A stretch of 38,916 nucleotides of DNA, taken from assembly GCF_001580025.1 (NCBI RefSeq), contig NZ_LSZO01000005.1, forward strand, positions 1 through 38,916, given 5' to 3'. Under the pieces are notes generated by a model, which worked only from the letters and a program-made list of their open reading frames with translations, searched no databases and was not told the origin of the DNA. This document shows positions 25,685 through 33,855 of this stretch, piece after piece. Both the position numbers and the translations under genes were made by a program. The stretch's first letter is position 1; each line of letters starts with the position of its first letter. Source of the stretch: Ventosimonas gracilis. GTDB lineage: Bacteria; Pseudomonadota; Gammaproteobacteria; Pseudomonadales; Pseudomonadaceae.

Positions 25685-27880
25685 ATGATTCGGCTACATG
25701 GACTGCTGCGGTTAAGTTCGCTGTTTGTGGCAATGGCTGTGGCCAGTGCGGCGCATGCACTGGGCGTTGGTGAAGTCAGCCTCAATTCCAGATTAAATCA
25801 GCCACTGGATGCGAAAATTGCACTGTTTGAAGCAGCCGGACTGGATGCGAATGAAGTCATTGTCCGCCTGGCTTCGCCTGAAGCCTTTGAGCGCGTGGGG
25901 CTTGACCGACCGTATTTCTTGACCGACCTTAAATTCAGCCCCAGACTGCAAGGAGCGCAGGGCAATATTATTGTCACCTCCAGCAAGCCGGTTCGTGAGC
26001 CTTATTTAAGTTTTTTGATTGAGGTCATCTGGCCGAATGGGCGCATGCTGCGTGAGTACACACTGCTGCTCGATCCGCCCCTCTATGCGCCAACGCAGCA
26101 GGCAACAGCCCCCACTCCCGCACGAACAGCCGCACCTCAACCTGGACGCCCTGCCGTTGCTGCCACACCTCCTGCAGTACAGCATCCGTCCCGTGCCACA
26201 CCGCCAACGCAGCCCCCAGTACAGCCAACGCGCCCAGCCACAGCAGAAGCGGCGCAAACGACATCTTCTGTGGTAGCACCCAGCGAATACCAGACCCAGA
26301 GCAATGACACGCTGTGGGAGATAGCCAATAACTTCGGCGCAAGCGGCAGCACTGTGCACCAGACCATGCTCGCCATTCAAGACCTCAACCCACAGGCCTT
26401 TATCAATAACAACATCAATTTGCTAAAAAAAGGCCAAATACTACGCCTGCCGGATGAGCAGCAAATCAACAAACGAAGCGTCGCCGTAGCGCTGCGCCAA
26501 GTCGCCGCGCAAAACGATGCTTGGCTCGAAAGCCGTGGCGCGGCAACCGCACAGCGACAAATCAATGCGACCAACCGCGAGGCGGTGGGTACAGCGAGCC
26601 GGACAGAACCTACAGATAATCTGCGACTGGTCTCTGCCACCAGTGAAGGCACTTCGGCGCTGAATGAGCGCTTGGCCGCCGCACAGGAAAATCTGGACAG
26701 CAGCCGCCGCGAGAGCGCTGAACTAAAAAGCCGCGTAAGCGACCTTGAAGAACAGGTTGAAAAACTCAAGCGCCTGGTTGAACTAAAAGATGCCAGCCTC
26801 GCCAATCTGCAGAGCCAGTTGGCCAGCACTGAGGCCAATGCTGCCAACAACATCCCAAGCTATCCCAACACGGATAGCCCATCCGTCGTGCAGGAAAATA
26901 TCTCCAGTACTGAGCCAGAAGTTGCAACCACATATCCCGCAAACGATGAAGCGTCCAGCAGCAACACGGCTCAGCCACAGGCGACCAGCGACACCCCGAG
27001 TGAACCACAATGGTGGGAACGCCTGCTTGAAAATCCCATGCTGCTCTGGGTCGCTGGCGGAGTGACATTACTGCTCGTCCTGCTGTTGCTAATGGGGCAA
27101 TCACGGCGTAATGCCAGAAAGTGGGCCGAGCGTGAACTGGAAGCCGAACTCGCTACCGCAGAAAGCAAACAGCAAACAGACTTCACGGCGGGCTTGGATT
27201 TGCCTGACCCCACCTTTAATGACCTGTTGCCGGAACAACCGCTGCGGCAGAACCAAGGAAAACCATTCGACAACATAAGCGCAGCAACAGATACCGACCT
27301 CGATTCGCTGCTCTTGGCCGATACACCCACAAGCGAAACGCTTAACAACAGCTCGCTTGAACTGGATGACTTTGCCGACTTTGACCTGAAATTTGAAGCT
27401 GAACCGAAGGCGAACCCAACACCACCTATAGCACGGGATTTGCCAGAAACACCAAAGGCCACTGCGAAGCCTTTGCTGAATAAAGATAAGGTCGATGAAT
27501 TTAACTTTATCGCTGAGGATGAGGCGTTCAATGAACCTTTGGGCGATTTTGCCTTGGATGAACCCTCTGCCAATACCACTGCCGAGGATCTGGACGCGCT
27601 GGATTTTGCCGAACTTAACGACATTGGCGCACCAACCGTTCAAGCCATGGCCGAATCTGAACAACCCAAGCCGCGCCAAGCGCAAGAGTTCAAAGCCGCA
27701 GACGATGACTTTGACTTCTTAAACGGCACCGATGAGACGGAAACCAAGCTTGATTTGGCACGCGCCTATATCGACATGGGCGATATGGAAGGCGCCCGCG
27801 ACATCTTGGATGAAGTCATGGCCGAAGGCAGCGCCAGCCAGAAAACGCAAGCCCAAGAGCTGATGACCAGCCTCGCTTAA
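25685..27880 (+). CDS. fimV: FimV-type pilus assembly / polar hub protein
   Basis: The 731-residue inner-membrane protein organises the cell pole and supports type IV pilus assembly and twitching. Visible parts are a signal peptide (1-23), the conserved FimV N-terminal domain (about 24-125, LGVGEVSLNSRLNQPLDAKI), a proline/threonine-rich stretch, a LysM peptidoglycan-binding domain (about 199-255, NDTLWEIANNFGA), a predicted coiled coil (about 320-385), one membrane helix (about 450-472), a long acidic cytoplasmic region and the C-terminal FimV TPR-like domain (about 687-731, KLDLARAYIDMGDMEGARDILDEVM). ATG 25685 gives a proper signal peptide and has GGGGA upstream. It is shorter than the roughly 900-residue Pseudomonas protein. 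fimV followed by truA is conserved synteny. Confidence 0.93.
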   Translation: MIRLHGLLRLSSLFVAMAVASAAHALGVGEVSLNSRLNQPLDAKIALFEAAGLDANEVIVRLASPEAFERVGLDRPYFLTDLKFSPRLQGAQGNIIVTSSKPVREPYLSFLIEVIWPNGRMLREYTLLLDPPLYAPTQQATAPTPARTAAPQPGRPAVAATPPAVQHPSRATPPTQPPVQPTRPATAEAAQTTSSVVAPSEYQTQSNDTLWEIANNFGASGSTVHQTMLAIQDLNPQAFINNNINLLKKGQILRLPDEQQINKRSVAVALRQVAAQNDAWLESRGAATAQRQINATNREAVGTASRTEPTDNLRLVSATSEGTSALNERLAAAQENLDSSRRESAELKSRVSDLEEQVEKLKRLVELKDASLANLQSQLASTEANAANNIPSYPNTDSPSVVQENISSTEPEVATTYPANDEASSSNTAQPQATSDTPSEPQWWERLLENPMLLWVAGGVTLLLVLLLLMGQSRRNARKWAERELEAELATAESKQQTDFTAGLDLPDPTFNDLLPEQPLRQNQGKPFDNISAATDTDLDSLLLADTPTSETLNNSSLELDDFADFDLKFEAEPKANPTPPIARDLPETPKATAKPLLNKDKVDEFNFIAEDEAFNEPLGDFALDEPSANTTAEDLDALDFAELNDIGAPTVQAMAESEQPKPRQAQEFKAADDDFDFLNGTDETETKLDLARAYIDMGDMEGARDILDEVMAEGSASQKTQAQELMTSLA

Positions 27881-27904
27881 ACCCTGCCTTTAATCAAAAG
27901 CTCC

Positions 27905-28171
27905 AGGGTCTGTTCTCGTTTCAAACGCGAGCCGCGCTGCTGCTCAAAATTTCGCCAGACTAGGCGCAGCCTGCCGCCAATGTGTACAACCTTGGCAAGG
28001 GCTACAACGCCGTATGGCGAAATTTTGGGCGCAGCCCGAAGGGACGGGGCAGATTTTGTGCGCCGCTGTGTTGCTCGTCGTTCATTTGCATGAGCAAATT
28101 TCTCTTCTCGCGCCTTGCTGCGCACAAAATCTGCCTCCGTCGCGGCCACGTTTGAAGCGGGAGCAGACCCT
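27905..28171. repeat. Hairpin-rich palindromic element between fimV and truA
   Basis: The 317-base gap between fimV and truA is almost filled by nested inverted repeats. Outer arms 27905-27936 and 28141-28171 pair over about 30 bases with few mismatches (AGGGTCTG against CAGACCCT at the tips). Inside are two further stems: a perfect 13-bp pair at 27945-27957/28015-28027 (CAAAATTTCGCCA) and a near-perfect 21-bp pair at 28043-28063/28120-28141 (core CAGATTTTGTGCG). The loop of the second holds a perfect ATTTGC-ATGA-GCAAAT hairpin (28084-28099). The layout is that of a cloverleaf and suggests a miniature mobile or REP-type intergenic element, or a structured RNA. No obvious target duplication was found and no second copy in this window. 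Confidence 0.7.
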
Positions 28172-28197
28172 AACCCACGCTGGGGCTTTTTTATCGA

Positions 28198-29016
28198 ATG
28201 AGTATGCACAGCACAGAAAACATCCAGCACATTGCGCTGGGTCTGGAATACAAAGGCACACGCTATCGCGGCTGGCAGCGTCAACCCGAAGTACCCTCGG
28301 TGCAGCAGGCGGTTGAAAACGCCCTGTCTTCGGTAGCGAACGAACCCATCGAGGTGCTCTGCGCCGGACGCACCGATGCCGGGGTGCACGCCAGCGGGCA
28401 AGTGGTGCACTTTGATAGCCGCGCACAACGCCCGCTGTCCGCCTGGGTAATGGGCGCGAATGCCAATTTGCCGCCGGATATTAGCGTCACTTGGGCGCAA
28501 GTCGTACCCGAACACTTTCACGCGCGTTTTTCTGCCCTGGCAAGACGCTACCGCTATGTGATTTACAACGACCCCATTCGTCCGGCGCATCTCGCCGATG
28601 AAGTCACTTGGAACCACAGACCGCTCAATATTGAGCAGATGCGAAAGGCCAGCCGCTGCCTATTAGGACGGCATGACTTTAGCGCCTTTCGCGCCAGCGG
28701 CTGCCAAGCCAAGTCGCCCATCAAGCAGATTGAGCATCTGCAACTGCTCAAGTTCGGTCAATTTATCGTGCTGGATATTCAAGCCGATGCCTTTTTGCAT
28801 CATATGGTGCGCAATATTGCAGGCGTCTTAATGAGTATCGGCAGCGGCTATAAGCCAGTCGATTGGGCAAGCGAAGTGCTACAAGGACGGCAGCGTAAAG
28901 CCGGCGGTATCACCGCCCACCCGCACGGCCTGTATTTGGTACGGGTGTACTACCCGTCAGAATTTGCCCTGCCACAACGCTACCTTGGCCCGCACTTTTT
29001 ATCCGCGCTGGCATAA
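28198..29016 (+). CDS. truA: tRNA pseudouridine(38-40) synthase
   Basis: The 272-residue enzyme isomerises uridines 38-40 in the anticodon stem-loop of many tRNAs. The catalytic aspartate is D60 in CAGRTDAGVHASGQVVHF. Other signatures are LGLEYKGTRYRGWQRQPEVPSVQQAVE, FHARFSALARRYRYVIYN and FLHHMVRNIAGVLMSIGSG. ATG 28198 was chosen; a second ATG two codons later is equally possible, and neither has a clear ribosome binding site. The start lies only 26 bases after the palindromic element, so transcription or translation may depend on that structure. Confidence 0.95.
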   Translation: MSMHSTENIQHIALGLEYKGTRYRGWQRQPEVPSVQQAVENALSSVANEPIEVLCAGRTDAGVHASGQVVHFDSRAQRPLSAWVMGANANLPPDISVTWAQVVPEHFHARFSALARRYRYVIYNDPIRPAHLADEVTWNHRPLNIEQMRKASRCLLGRHDFSAFRASGCQAKSPIKQIEHLQLLKFGQFIVLDIQADAFLHHMVRNIAGVLMSIGSGYKPVDWASEVLQGRQRKAGGITAHPHGLYLVRVYYPSEFALPQRYLGPHFLSALA

Positions 29017-29076
29017 GACATCTTATTATCGGTGCAATCAGCACGGGCGAGTTTGTTCAAAACTTAAAAGCAATAG

Positions 29077-29103
29077 CGGTCAAGAAAAGTGAGACCGTTT
29101 TTT
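29077..29103 (+). terminator. Candidate terminator of truA
   Basis: A 5-bp stem CGGTC (29077-29081) with GACCG (29093-29097) is followed by six T residues. The stem is short and the loop 11 bases, so efficiency is uncertain. Confidence 0.45.
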
Positions 29104-29109
29104 CCTGCC

Positions 29110-29148
29110 CTCCCCAGCCCTCCCCGCTTGCGGGAGAGGGCTGGGGAG
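29110..29148. repeat. REP-like palindrome between truA and phaC
   Basis: A 13-bp perfect stem CTCCCCAGCCCTC (29110-29122) with GAGGGCTGGGGAG (29136-29148) encloses a further GC-rich stem around TT. It lies between the convergent truA and phaC genes. No T-run follows on either strand, so it is not a standard terminator. Its CCCTC/GAGGG core resembles the shorter palindrome at 36166-36191. Confidence 0.55.
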
Positions 29149-29158
29149 CGGTGAAAAA

Positions 29159-30856
29159 CTACTCAGTCACATAACGCCCGGGGGCGGCTTCTAGCGGCGG
29201 GTATTCGGCGCTGCCCGTTTGTTGCCTGGCCGGAACCTGCTCGCCGCCGCGCGCTGCAAGCCAAGCAAACCAATCCGGCCACCAGCTTCCTTCTTGCTGC
29301 TTGGCATTTGCCATCCAGTCATCGGCGTTTTCTGTGATCGTCTCGTTAGTCCAAAACCCACGTTTTTTCTTCGCCGGCGGATTGATCACCCCGGCGATAT
29401 GCCCGGAGCCACCCAGCACAAAGCGGCAAGCCCCGGGCATCAGGCGGGTGCTGGCATAGGCGCTGTGCCAGGGCACGATATGGTCTTCGCGCGCAGCGAA
29501 GATGTAGGTATCTGCGTCGATAGTGCGCAAATCCACCGTCTCGCCACAGAGTTTCAGGGTGCCGGATTTAAAGTCGTTTTGCAGATAGGTATGACGCAGA
29601 TACCAGCAGTACATCGGCCCTGGCATGTTGGTGCTGTCGTTGTTCCAGAACAGCAAATCCAGCGTCTTGGGTTTCTCGCCTTTTAGATATTTGCCAACGT
29701 GGTAGTTCCACCAAAGCTCGTTCGGGCGCAGCAGGGAGAAGGTATTGCCCATGTCTTCGCCACGGAACAGGCCGGTCGGCGTGCCGTCTTTGCCGCCGAT
29801 GGTGCGCTCGCGGTAGCTGACCAGTTGTTCATCGACAAATACGTCGATTTTGCCGGTATCGACATAGTCCAAAAAGGCCGTCAGCAGGCTGACGCTGCCA
29901 ACTTCACGGTCGCCACGCGCGGCCAGCACCGCCAAAGCACTGCACAGCAAAGTGCCACCGATGCAAAAGCCCAGGTAATTGATCTTGCGCAAACCACTGA
30001 TGGCACGCACCACACGGATGGCGGCAATCACGCCGTCTTGCACAAAATCATCCATGCGCAAATGCGACTGCGCCTCGCCAAAATTGCGCCAGGAAATTAA
30101 AAAGACCGGAAAGCCCTGTTCCAACAAGTGCTTAACCAGAGAGTTTTCCGGCTTTAAATCGAGAATGTAGTACTTGTTGATGGCGGGCGGCACGATAAGC
30201 AGCGGCGTGCGGTACTGCATCTCAGTCAGCGGGCGGTAGTGGATAAGCTGAAAGATTTCATTCTCAAACACTACATCACCTTGCGTAGTGGCAAGGTCAA
30301 CGCCCACTTTAAACTCGCCCGCATCGCATTGGCGCAAGCGGCCTTCTTGCATATCCGACAATAAATGCTGCAAACCGGTAAACAGGCTCGCGCCACCGGT
30401 ATTGACCATCTGTTGCAAGGCATCCGGGTTGCTCAGCAAAAAATTGCTGGGCGCACTGGCGGCAATACTCTGCTCAACCAAATAAAGCAAACGCTCGCGC
30501 GGTTTTGCCTGCTGGATGGGCAAAAGCGCTATCAGTTTTTGCAGATAATCCGAGTTCAGCAGATAAAGTGCGGCGACCGAGCCAAACAGCGGCTGCGACC
30601 AAGCCTTGCCGGAAAAGCGCGGGTCAGTAAATTCCAGCGCCTCGCCGCGCAGCAGTTTTTGCCCCAGCTCCGCTAGTTTTTGTTGATAATCCGCCTGCAA
30701 GGCTTCCAGCGCCTTACTATCCGGCTCAAACCAACCCGTTTGGTCGAACTCGGCAAACCACGGGTTCTGCGCAAGCCACAAGGGCAATTGCTGCAATATC
30801 GGGTGGGTGGAAAAATTGACCTGGGCAGGCCAGTAAGATGCAAACGGCGCATTCAT
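29159..30856 (-). CDS. phaC: Class I polyhydroxyalkanoate synthase
   Basis: The 565-residue enzyme polymerises (R)-3-hydroxyacyl-CoA, mainly 3-hydroxybutyryl-CoA, into storage granules. The lipase-like box GFCIGG carries the nucleophile C298; the partner residues are D458 in AREDHIVPW and H486 in GGSGHIAGV. The N-terminal domain and the conserved FLISWRNFGEAQSHLRMDDF are typical of class I synthases, as is the length. ATG 30856 was chosen for the standard N-terminus. It is the last gene of a minus-strand row: phaB, an unknown lipoprotein, then phaC. No phaA, phasin or phaR gene is in the window. Regulation cannot be read. Confidence 0.95.
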   Translation of the reverse strand: MNAPFASYWPAQVNFSTHPILQQLPLWLAQNPWFAEFDQTGWFEPDSKALEALQADYQQKLAELGQKLLRGEALEFTDPRFSGKAWSQPLFGSVAALYLLNSDYLQKLIALLPIQQAKPRERLLYLVEQSIAASAPSNFLLSNPDALQQMVNTGGASLFTGLQHLLSDMQEGRLRQCDAGEFKVGVDLATTQGDVVFENEIFQLIHYRPLTEMQYRTPLLIVPPAINKYYILDLKPENSLVKHLLEQGFPVFLISWRNFGEAQSHLRMDDFVQDGVIAAIRVVRAISGLRKINYLGFCIGGTLLCSALAVLAARGDREVGSVSLLTAFLDYVDTGKIDVFVDEQLVSYRERTIGGKDGTPTGLFRGEDMGNTFSLLRPNELWWNYHVGKYLKGEKPKTLDLLFWNNDSTNMPGPMYCWYLRHTYLQNDFKSGTLKLCGETVDLRTIDADTYIFAAREDHIVPWHSAYASTRLMPGACRFVLGGSGHIAGVINPPAKKKRGFWTNETITENADDWMANAKQQEGSWWPDWFAWLAARGGEQVPARQQTGSAEYPPLEAAPGRYVTE

Positions 30857-30920
30857 TGCTAAAAGTCTCGGTCAAAAAATAAAAGGCGATTTTAGCAAAG
30901 AAAGACAAAGAACAGTGTGA

Positions 30921-32075
30921 TTATTTGGCTGGATATTGGCTAAGTTCCACTGGATAAACGCCTTGCAAAGCGCGATTTATATCGTATTGCCAAACAAGGC
31001 GTAACGTAACTTTTTCAGGCAACTGTTTTATCACTTCCACCTTTCCAGCAAGGTTGTAGCGCTTAGAGCTATTAAAATAATCCGGCGGCAAACCAATATA
31101 ACCATCGGCAATAGTAAACTCAGGATTAAATTCTCCGCCCATACTCTCAATTAACGCTTTCACTTTGCCAATAAATTCAGCATGAGGTATTTTTTCAGCC
31201 AGCCAATTGAAAGATGGCTGGCTTTCCAACAATTCTGCGCAAGACTTGTTGCATTTAATTTGCAAAGCGAAAGCATCCGCTCTATAACCGGTTATACTCG
31301 GCCTGACATCTGGCGTTTTAAATAATGGACGATAATATTCATGTAAATATATTTTGCCGTAAGTAGTTTCCGAGTGACGAGCATGGGAAATCTTGGTCAA
31401 CTGGTATTTTTCAATATCCCACTCGCGCATTTGCCGGACTAAATATTCCTCTAATTCAGCCTTTATCTTTTTTTCAGGAAAACTAAAATCATCGTCTTTA
31501 TGTGGGGAGATAAGCAAGGGAAGATAAATATTGACAATATACTCCTCGTCGGGGTTGATATCGACGGGTGTCTCGACCTTGCTGGCATGCAAAATGTTAA
31601 CGCCTTCGATCGACTCCAATTGCGAAATGCGCTCTAAAAATGCATCCCGATACCGCCAAACCTCTTCACGGCGAAGTCTTTTCCCGGTTTGGTACATTTC
31701 ACGGGGCATAGAGTAGGTCTGGTTATCTCCCAATCTTCGCACCAGTCCTTTTTTTCGATGGATTAACTGAAGTGTATTGTCAGCCTTTTCCTTGACCTTG
31801 ACCGGGATAAGACAAAGAAACGTCATGGCAATCACCTCCAAGGGATTTTTGCAAAGACTGCCTTTTACCGACTTAAGCTTCCTGCTACGCACTTGATGGC
31901 GGTATTGTTTTAGAATTTCCGGATCATCAAACAACAGGCTGCCCTGCTCTGCGATGAGATAATAGTTGCCAGAGGCCACATTATGCCAGCGCATAAAATA
32001 ATCTTTCTGGCTATAAAAAGCACATCCGCTTAATACAATGATAGCGAGCAAAGCTGCAATTATTGCTTTCATCAT
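30921..32075 (-). CDS. Predicted lipoprotein of unknown function
   Basis: The 384-residue protein begins MMKAIIAALLAIIVLSGCAF, a lipoprotein signal with lipobox LSGC and the lipidated cysteine at residue 18. The mature part is charged and has no repeat or enzyme motif I recognise; it shows several aromatic-rich segments such as KDYFMRWHNVASGNYYLIAEQG and a basic stretch near residues 40-55. The start could be the first or second ATG; AGGGGGG abuts them. The gene is visibly AT-richer than phaB and phaC, suggesting a different origin. It sits in the same direction, 64 bases before phaC and 53 bases after phaB. A role in PHA metabolism is not implied by its sequence. Confidence 0.75.
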   Translation of the reverse strand: MMKAIIAALLAIIVLSGCAFYSQKDYFMRWHNVASGNYYLIAEQGSLLFDDPEILKQYRHQVRSRKLKSVKGSLCKNPLEVIAMTFLCLIPVKVKEKADNTLQLIHRKKGLVRRLGDNQTYSMPREMYQTGKRLRREEVWRYRDAFLERISQLESIEGVNILHASKVETPVDINPDEEYIVNIYLPLLISPHKDDDFSFPEKKIKAELEEYLVRQMREWDIEKYQLTKISHARHSETTYGKIYLHEYYRPLFKTPDVRPSITGYRADAFALQIKCNKSCAELLESQPSFNWLAEKIPHAEFIGKVKALIESMGGEFNPEFTIADGYIGLPPDYFNSSKRYNLAGKVEVIKQLPEKVTLRLVWQYDINRALQGVYPVELSQYPAK

Positions 32076-32128
32076 CCCCCCTAATTAGCAGCGACCACCC
32101 GTGCTTTAAGATGGTCGCTGAATTTGAT

Positions 32129-32875
32129 TTATTGCATATTCATCCCGCCATTAAGCGAAAAGTCCGCGCCGGTGGCGTAGGCTGATTCTTCCGAGGCGAG
32201 CCAGGCGATCATCGAGGCGATTTCCTCCGGCGCTCCCAAACGCCCGACCGGCACTTGGGCAATCATACCGTCGAGAATATCCTGGCGAATGGCTGTGACC
32301 ATATTGGTCATGATATAGCCCGGCGATACGGTATTAACGGTAATGCCTTTGCCGCTAACCTCACGCGCGAGCGACATGGTAAAACCGTGTACCCCAGCTT
32401 TGGCGGCGGCATAGTTAGTCTGACCGAACTGGCCGCGTTGGCCGTTAATCGAGGAGATATTGATAATCCGCCCCCAGCCTTTTTTCAGCATGTCCTCAAT
32501 CACTTGTTTACTGGTATTGAACAGGCCGCTGAGATTGGTATCAATCACTTCTCGCCATTGCTCTGGAGTCATTTTGCGGAAAGTGGTATCGCGGGTAATG
32601 CCAGCGTTATTAACCAGGACATCGACCGCCCCAATCTCGCTACGGACTTGCTCGAAGCATTTTTGCGTATTGTCCCAATCACGGATGTCGCAATCGACCG
32701 CATGAAAGGTAAAACCGGCTGCTTGTTGTTCCTCCAGCCAGCTTTGCTTGCGTTTTGAGCCGGGGCTACAGGTAACAACTACGGTAAAACCGTCCTGGTG
32801 TAAACGCTTACTGATGGCGGTGCCCAGCCCGCCGGTGCCGCCAGTGACCAAGGCAATGCGTTTGGAATTGGACAT
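32129..32875 (-). CDS. phaB: Acetoacetyl-CoA reductase
   Basis: The 248-residue short-chain dehydrogenase/reductase reduces acetoacetyl-CoA to (R)-3-hydroxybutyryl-CoA with NADPH, the step before polymerisation by PhaC. The cofactor motif TGGTGGLG is at residues 11-18, NNAG near 89-92, and the catalytic residues are S141 or S142, Y155 and K159 (YAAAK). The segments FRKMTPEQWREVIDTNLSGLFN and SSINGQRGQFGQTNYAAAKAG are typical of PhaB. FabG is the nearest alternative, but the substitutions and the phaC neighbour favour PhaB. ATG 32875 was chosen. It is probably the first gene of the PHA unit, with its promoter in the 347-base gap upstream. Confidence 0.92.
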   Translation of the reverse strand: MSNSKRIALVTGGTGGLGTAISKRLHQDGFTVVVTCSPGSKRKQSWLEEQQAAGFTFHAVDCDIRDWDNTQKCFEQVRSEIGAVDVLVNNAGITRDTTFRKMTPEQWREVIDTNLSGLFNTSKQVIEDMLKKGWGRIINISSINGQRGQFGQTNYAAAKAGVHGFTMSLAREVSGKGITVNTVSPGYIMTNMVTAIRQDILDGMIAQVPVGRLGAPEEIASMIAWLASEESAYATGADFSLNGGMNMQ

Positions 32876-33222
32876 ATTGGTTTCCTCAAAACTACTGTGA
32901 TTGATGGGATTGGTGGGATTGTGGAAGCAGTGCCTCCTTGCACAGTGAGCCGTTCATTTGAGCGGAGATTGTTTTACCGGCTGGAAAGCGCGTTTTGCTG
33001 ACCGTTTCGATGCGCAACGGCACTGCGTCCGAGCTCTCATCCTGAGATAGTCATGTCGCCTGTATTGCCTATGATGCGAGGATTGCCGCACAAGACGCAC
33101 TCGAAAGTATTATGCCCTGAATTTTATGCTTGAACAGCCAAAAGACATCATGATGCCAGTCAACAGACTTCGCGATTCGCGCACGATGTTTTCAATGGTT
33201 TCCACCTTACAGGAGTCCTGCC
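32876..33222. other. Divergent intergenic region between phaB and the RidA-family gene
   Basis: The 347 bases contain no convincing ORF. They must hold both promoters. A possible plus-strand promoter for the RidA-family gene is TTGCCG (33083-33088) and TATTAT (33108-33113) with a 19-base spacer. On the minus strand TAATAC overlaps the same site as a possible -10 element for phaB. No riboswitch or long inverted repeat was recognised. Confidence 0.4.
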
Positions 33223-33630
33223 ATGCAACCCGAATTTTTCGTCACCCCCGGCTACGGCGAGCGACTGCGTGAAAACTTTTACTATTCCCAGGCGGTCAAG
33301 GTCGGCAACCGCATTGAAACCGCAGGGCAAGGCGGCTGGCATGACGATTGGGAATTTCCCGAATCACTTGAAGATGAAATCGCCCAAGCGTTCGACAACC
33401 TGACCCGCACGCTGAAGACCGCCGGAGCTGGATGGGAACACGTCATCCAGGTCAATTCCTACCATGTCGATTTTGCCTCCACTGCCCTCGCCGTCAATGC
33501 CCTCATGTCTCGGCTATTCCGTACACACATGCCACAGCATGCGCCGATCTGGACGTGCCTGGGCGTGACGGCACTGGGCGATCCCAAGATGCGGGTGGAA
33601 ATCCGGGTCACTGCGATCATCACCGATTGA
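33223..33630 (+). CDS. RidA (YjgF/YER057c/UK114) family protein
   Basis: The 135-residue protein belongs to the trimeric RidA superfamily, whose archetype hydrolyses reactive enamine/imine intermediates. Family features include YSQAVKVGNRIETAGQGG, DEIAQAFDNLTRTLKTAGAGWEHVIQVNSYHVDF and the C-terminal PKMRVEIRVTAI. The arginine in the last segment corresponds to the position that binds the substrate carboxylate in RidA. The sequence differs from canonical RidA at the N-terminus, so it is probably one of the Rid2-7 groups with unassigned substrates. AGGAG precedes ATG 33223. A hairpin without T-run follows the stop. Its proximity to metE may be chance. Confidence 0.85.
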   Translation: MQPEFFVTPGYGERLRENFYYSQAVKVGNRIETAGQGGWHDDWEFPESLEDEIAQAFDNLTRTLKTAGAGWEHVIQVNSYHVDFASTALAVNALMSRLFRTHMPQHAPIWTCLGVTALGDPKMRVEIRVTAIITD

Positions 33631-33668
33631 GCCGTGTAAAGTGCCAGCATAAACAGGCTTATGCCCCA

Positions 33669-33692
33669 CCCTCGCGCCGCACTGAGCGAGGG
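33669..33692. other. Hairpin after the RidA-family gene
   Basis: CCCTCGC (33669-33675) pairs with GCGAGGG (33686-33692) across a 10-base loop. The downstream bases are GGAAAAG with no T-run, so it is at best a weak terminator for the plus strand. Confidence 0.35.
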
Positions 33693-33784
33693 GAAAAGAC
33701 GCACGCTTTTGCCTTGTAGCAGGGAAAACGCATCCCAACTTATCCCCGCAACATAAGAAAAATTCAACTTTATCTAAAAACAAT

Positions 33785-33797
33785 TGAGATTGCTTCA
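33785..33797 (+). promoter_or_regulatory. Candidate MetR binding site upstream of metE
   Basis: TGAG-ATTGC-TTCA matches seven of eight defined positions of the MetR consensus TGAA-N5-TTCA. It lies 58 bases before the metE start. In enterobacteria MetR with homocysteine activates metE through such sites. No metR gene is adjacent and no cobalamin or SAM riboswitch was recognised in the 225-base leader region. A small hairpin GGCTAT/ATAGCC follows in the leader. Confidence 0.4.
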
Positions 33798-33855
33798 TGA
33801 TGGCTATCCGCCGACAATAGCCGTCATTAACCACAAAACCCGTGAGGACGCTGTA

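Noticed and set aside
27877-28617. Long minus-strand open frame across the fimV-truA gap and truA
   Set aside because: It is antisense to truA and passes through the palindromic arms; its translation has no family signature.
29110-29148. GC-rich palindrome as a rho-independent terminator
   Set aside because: No T-run follows on either strand; the neighbouring CGGTC/GACCG stem with six T residues is a better terminator for truA.
33784-33855. TTG-started extension of metE
   Set aside because: No ribosome binding site is near, and MetE proteins begin at the [13 protein letters not shown] segment; the stretch contains the candidate MetR site instead.
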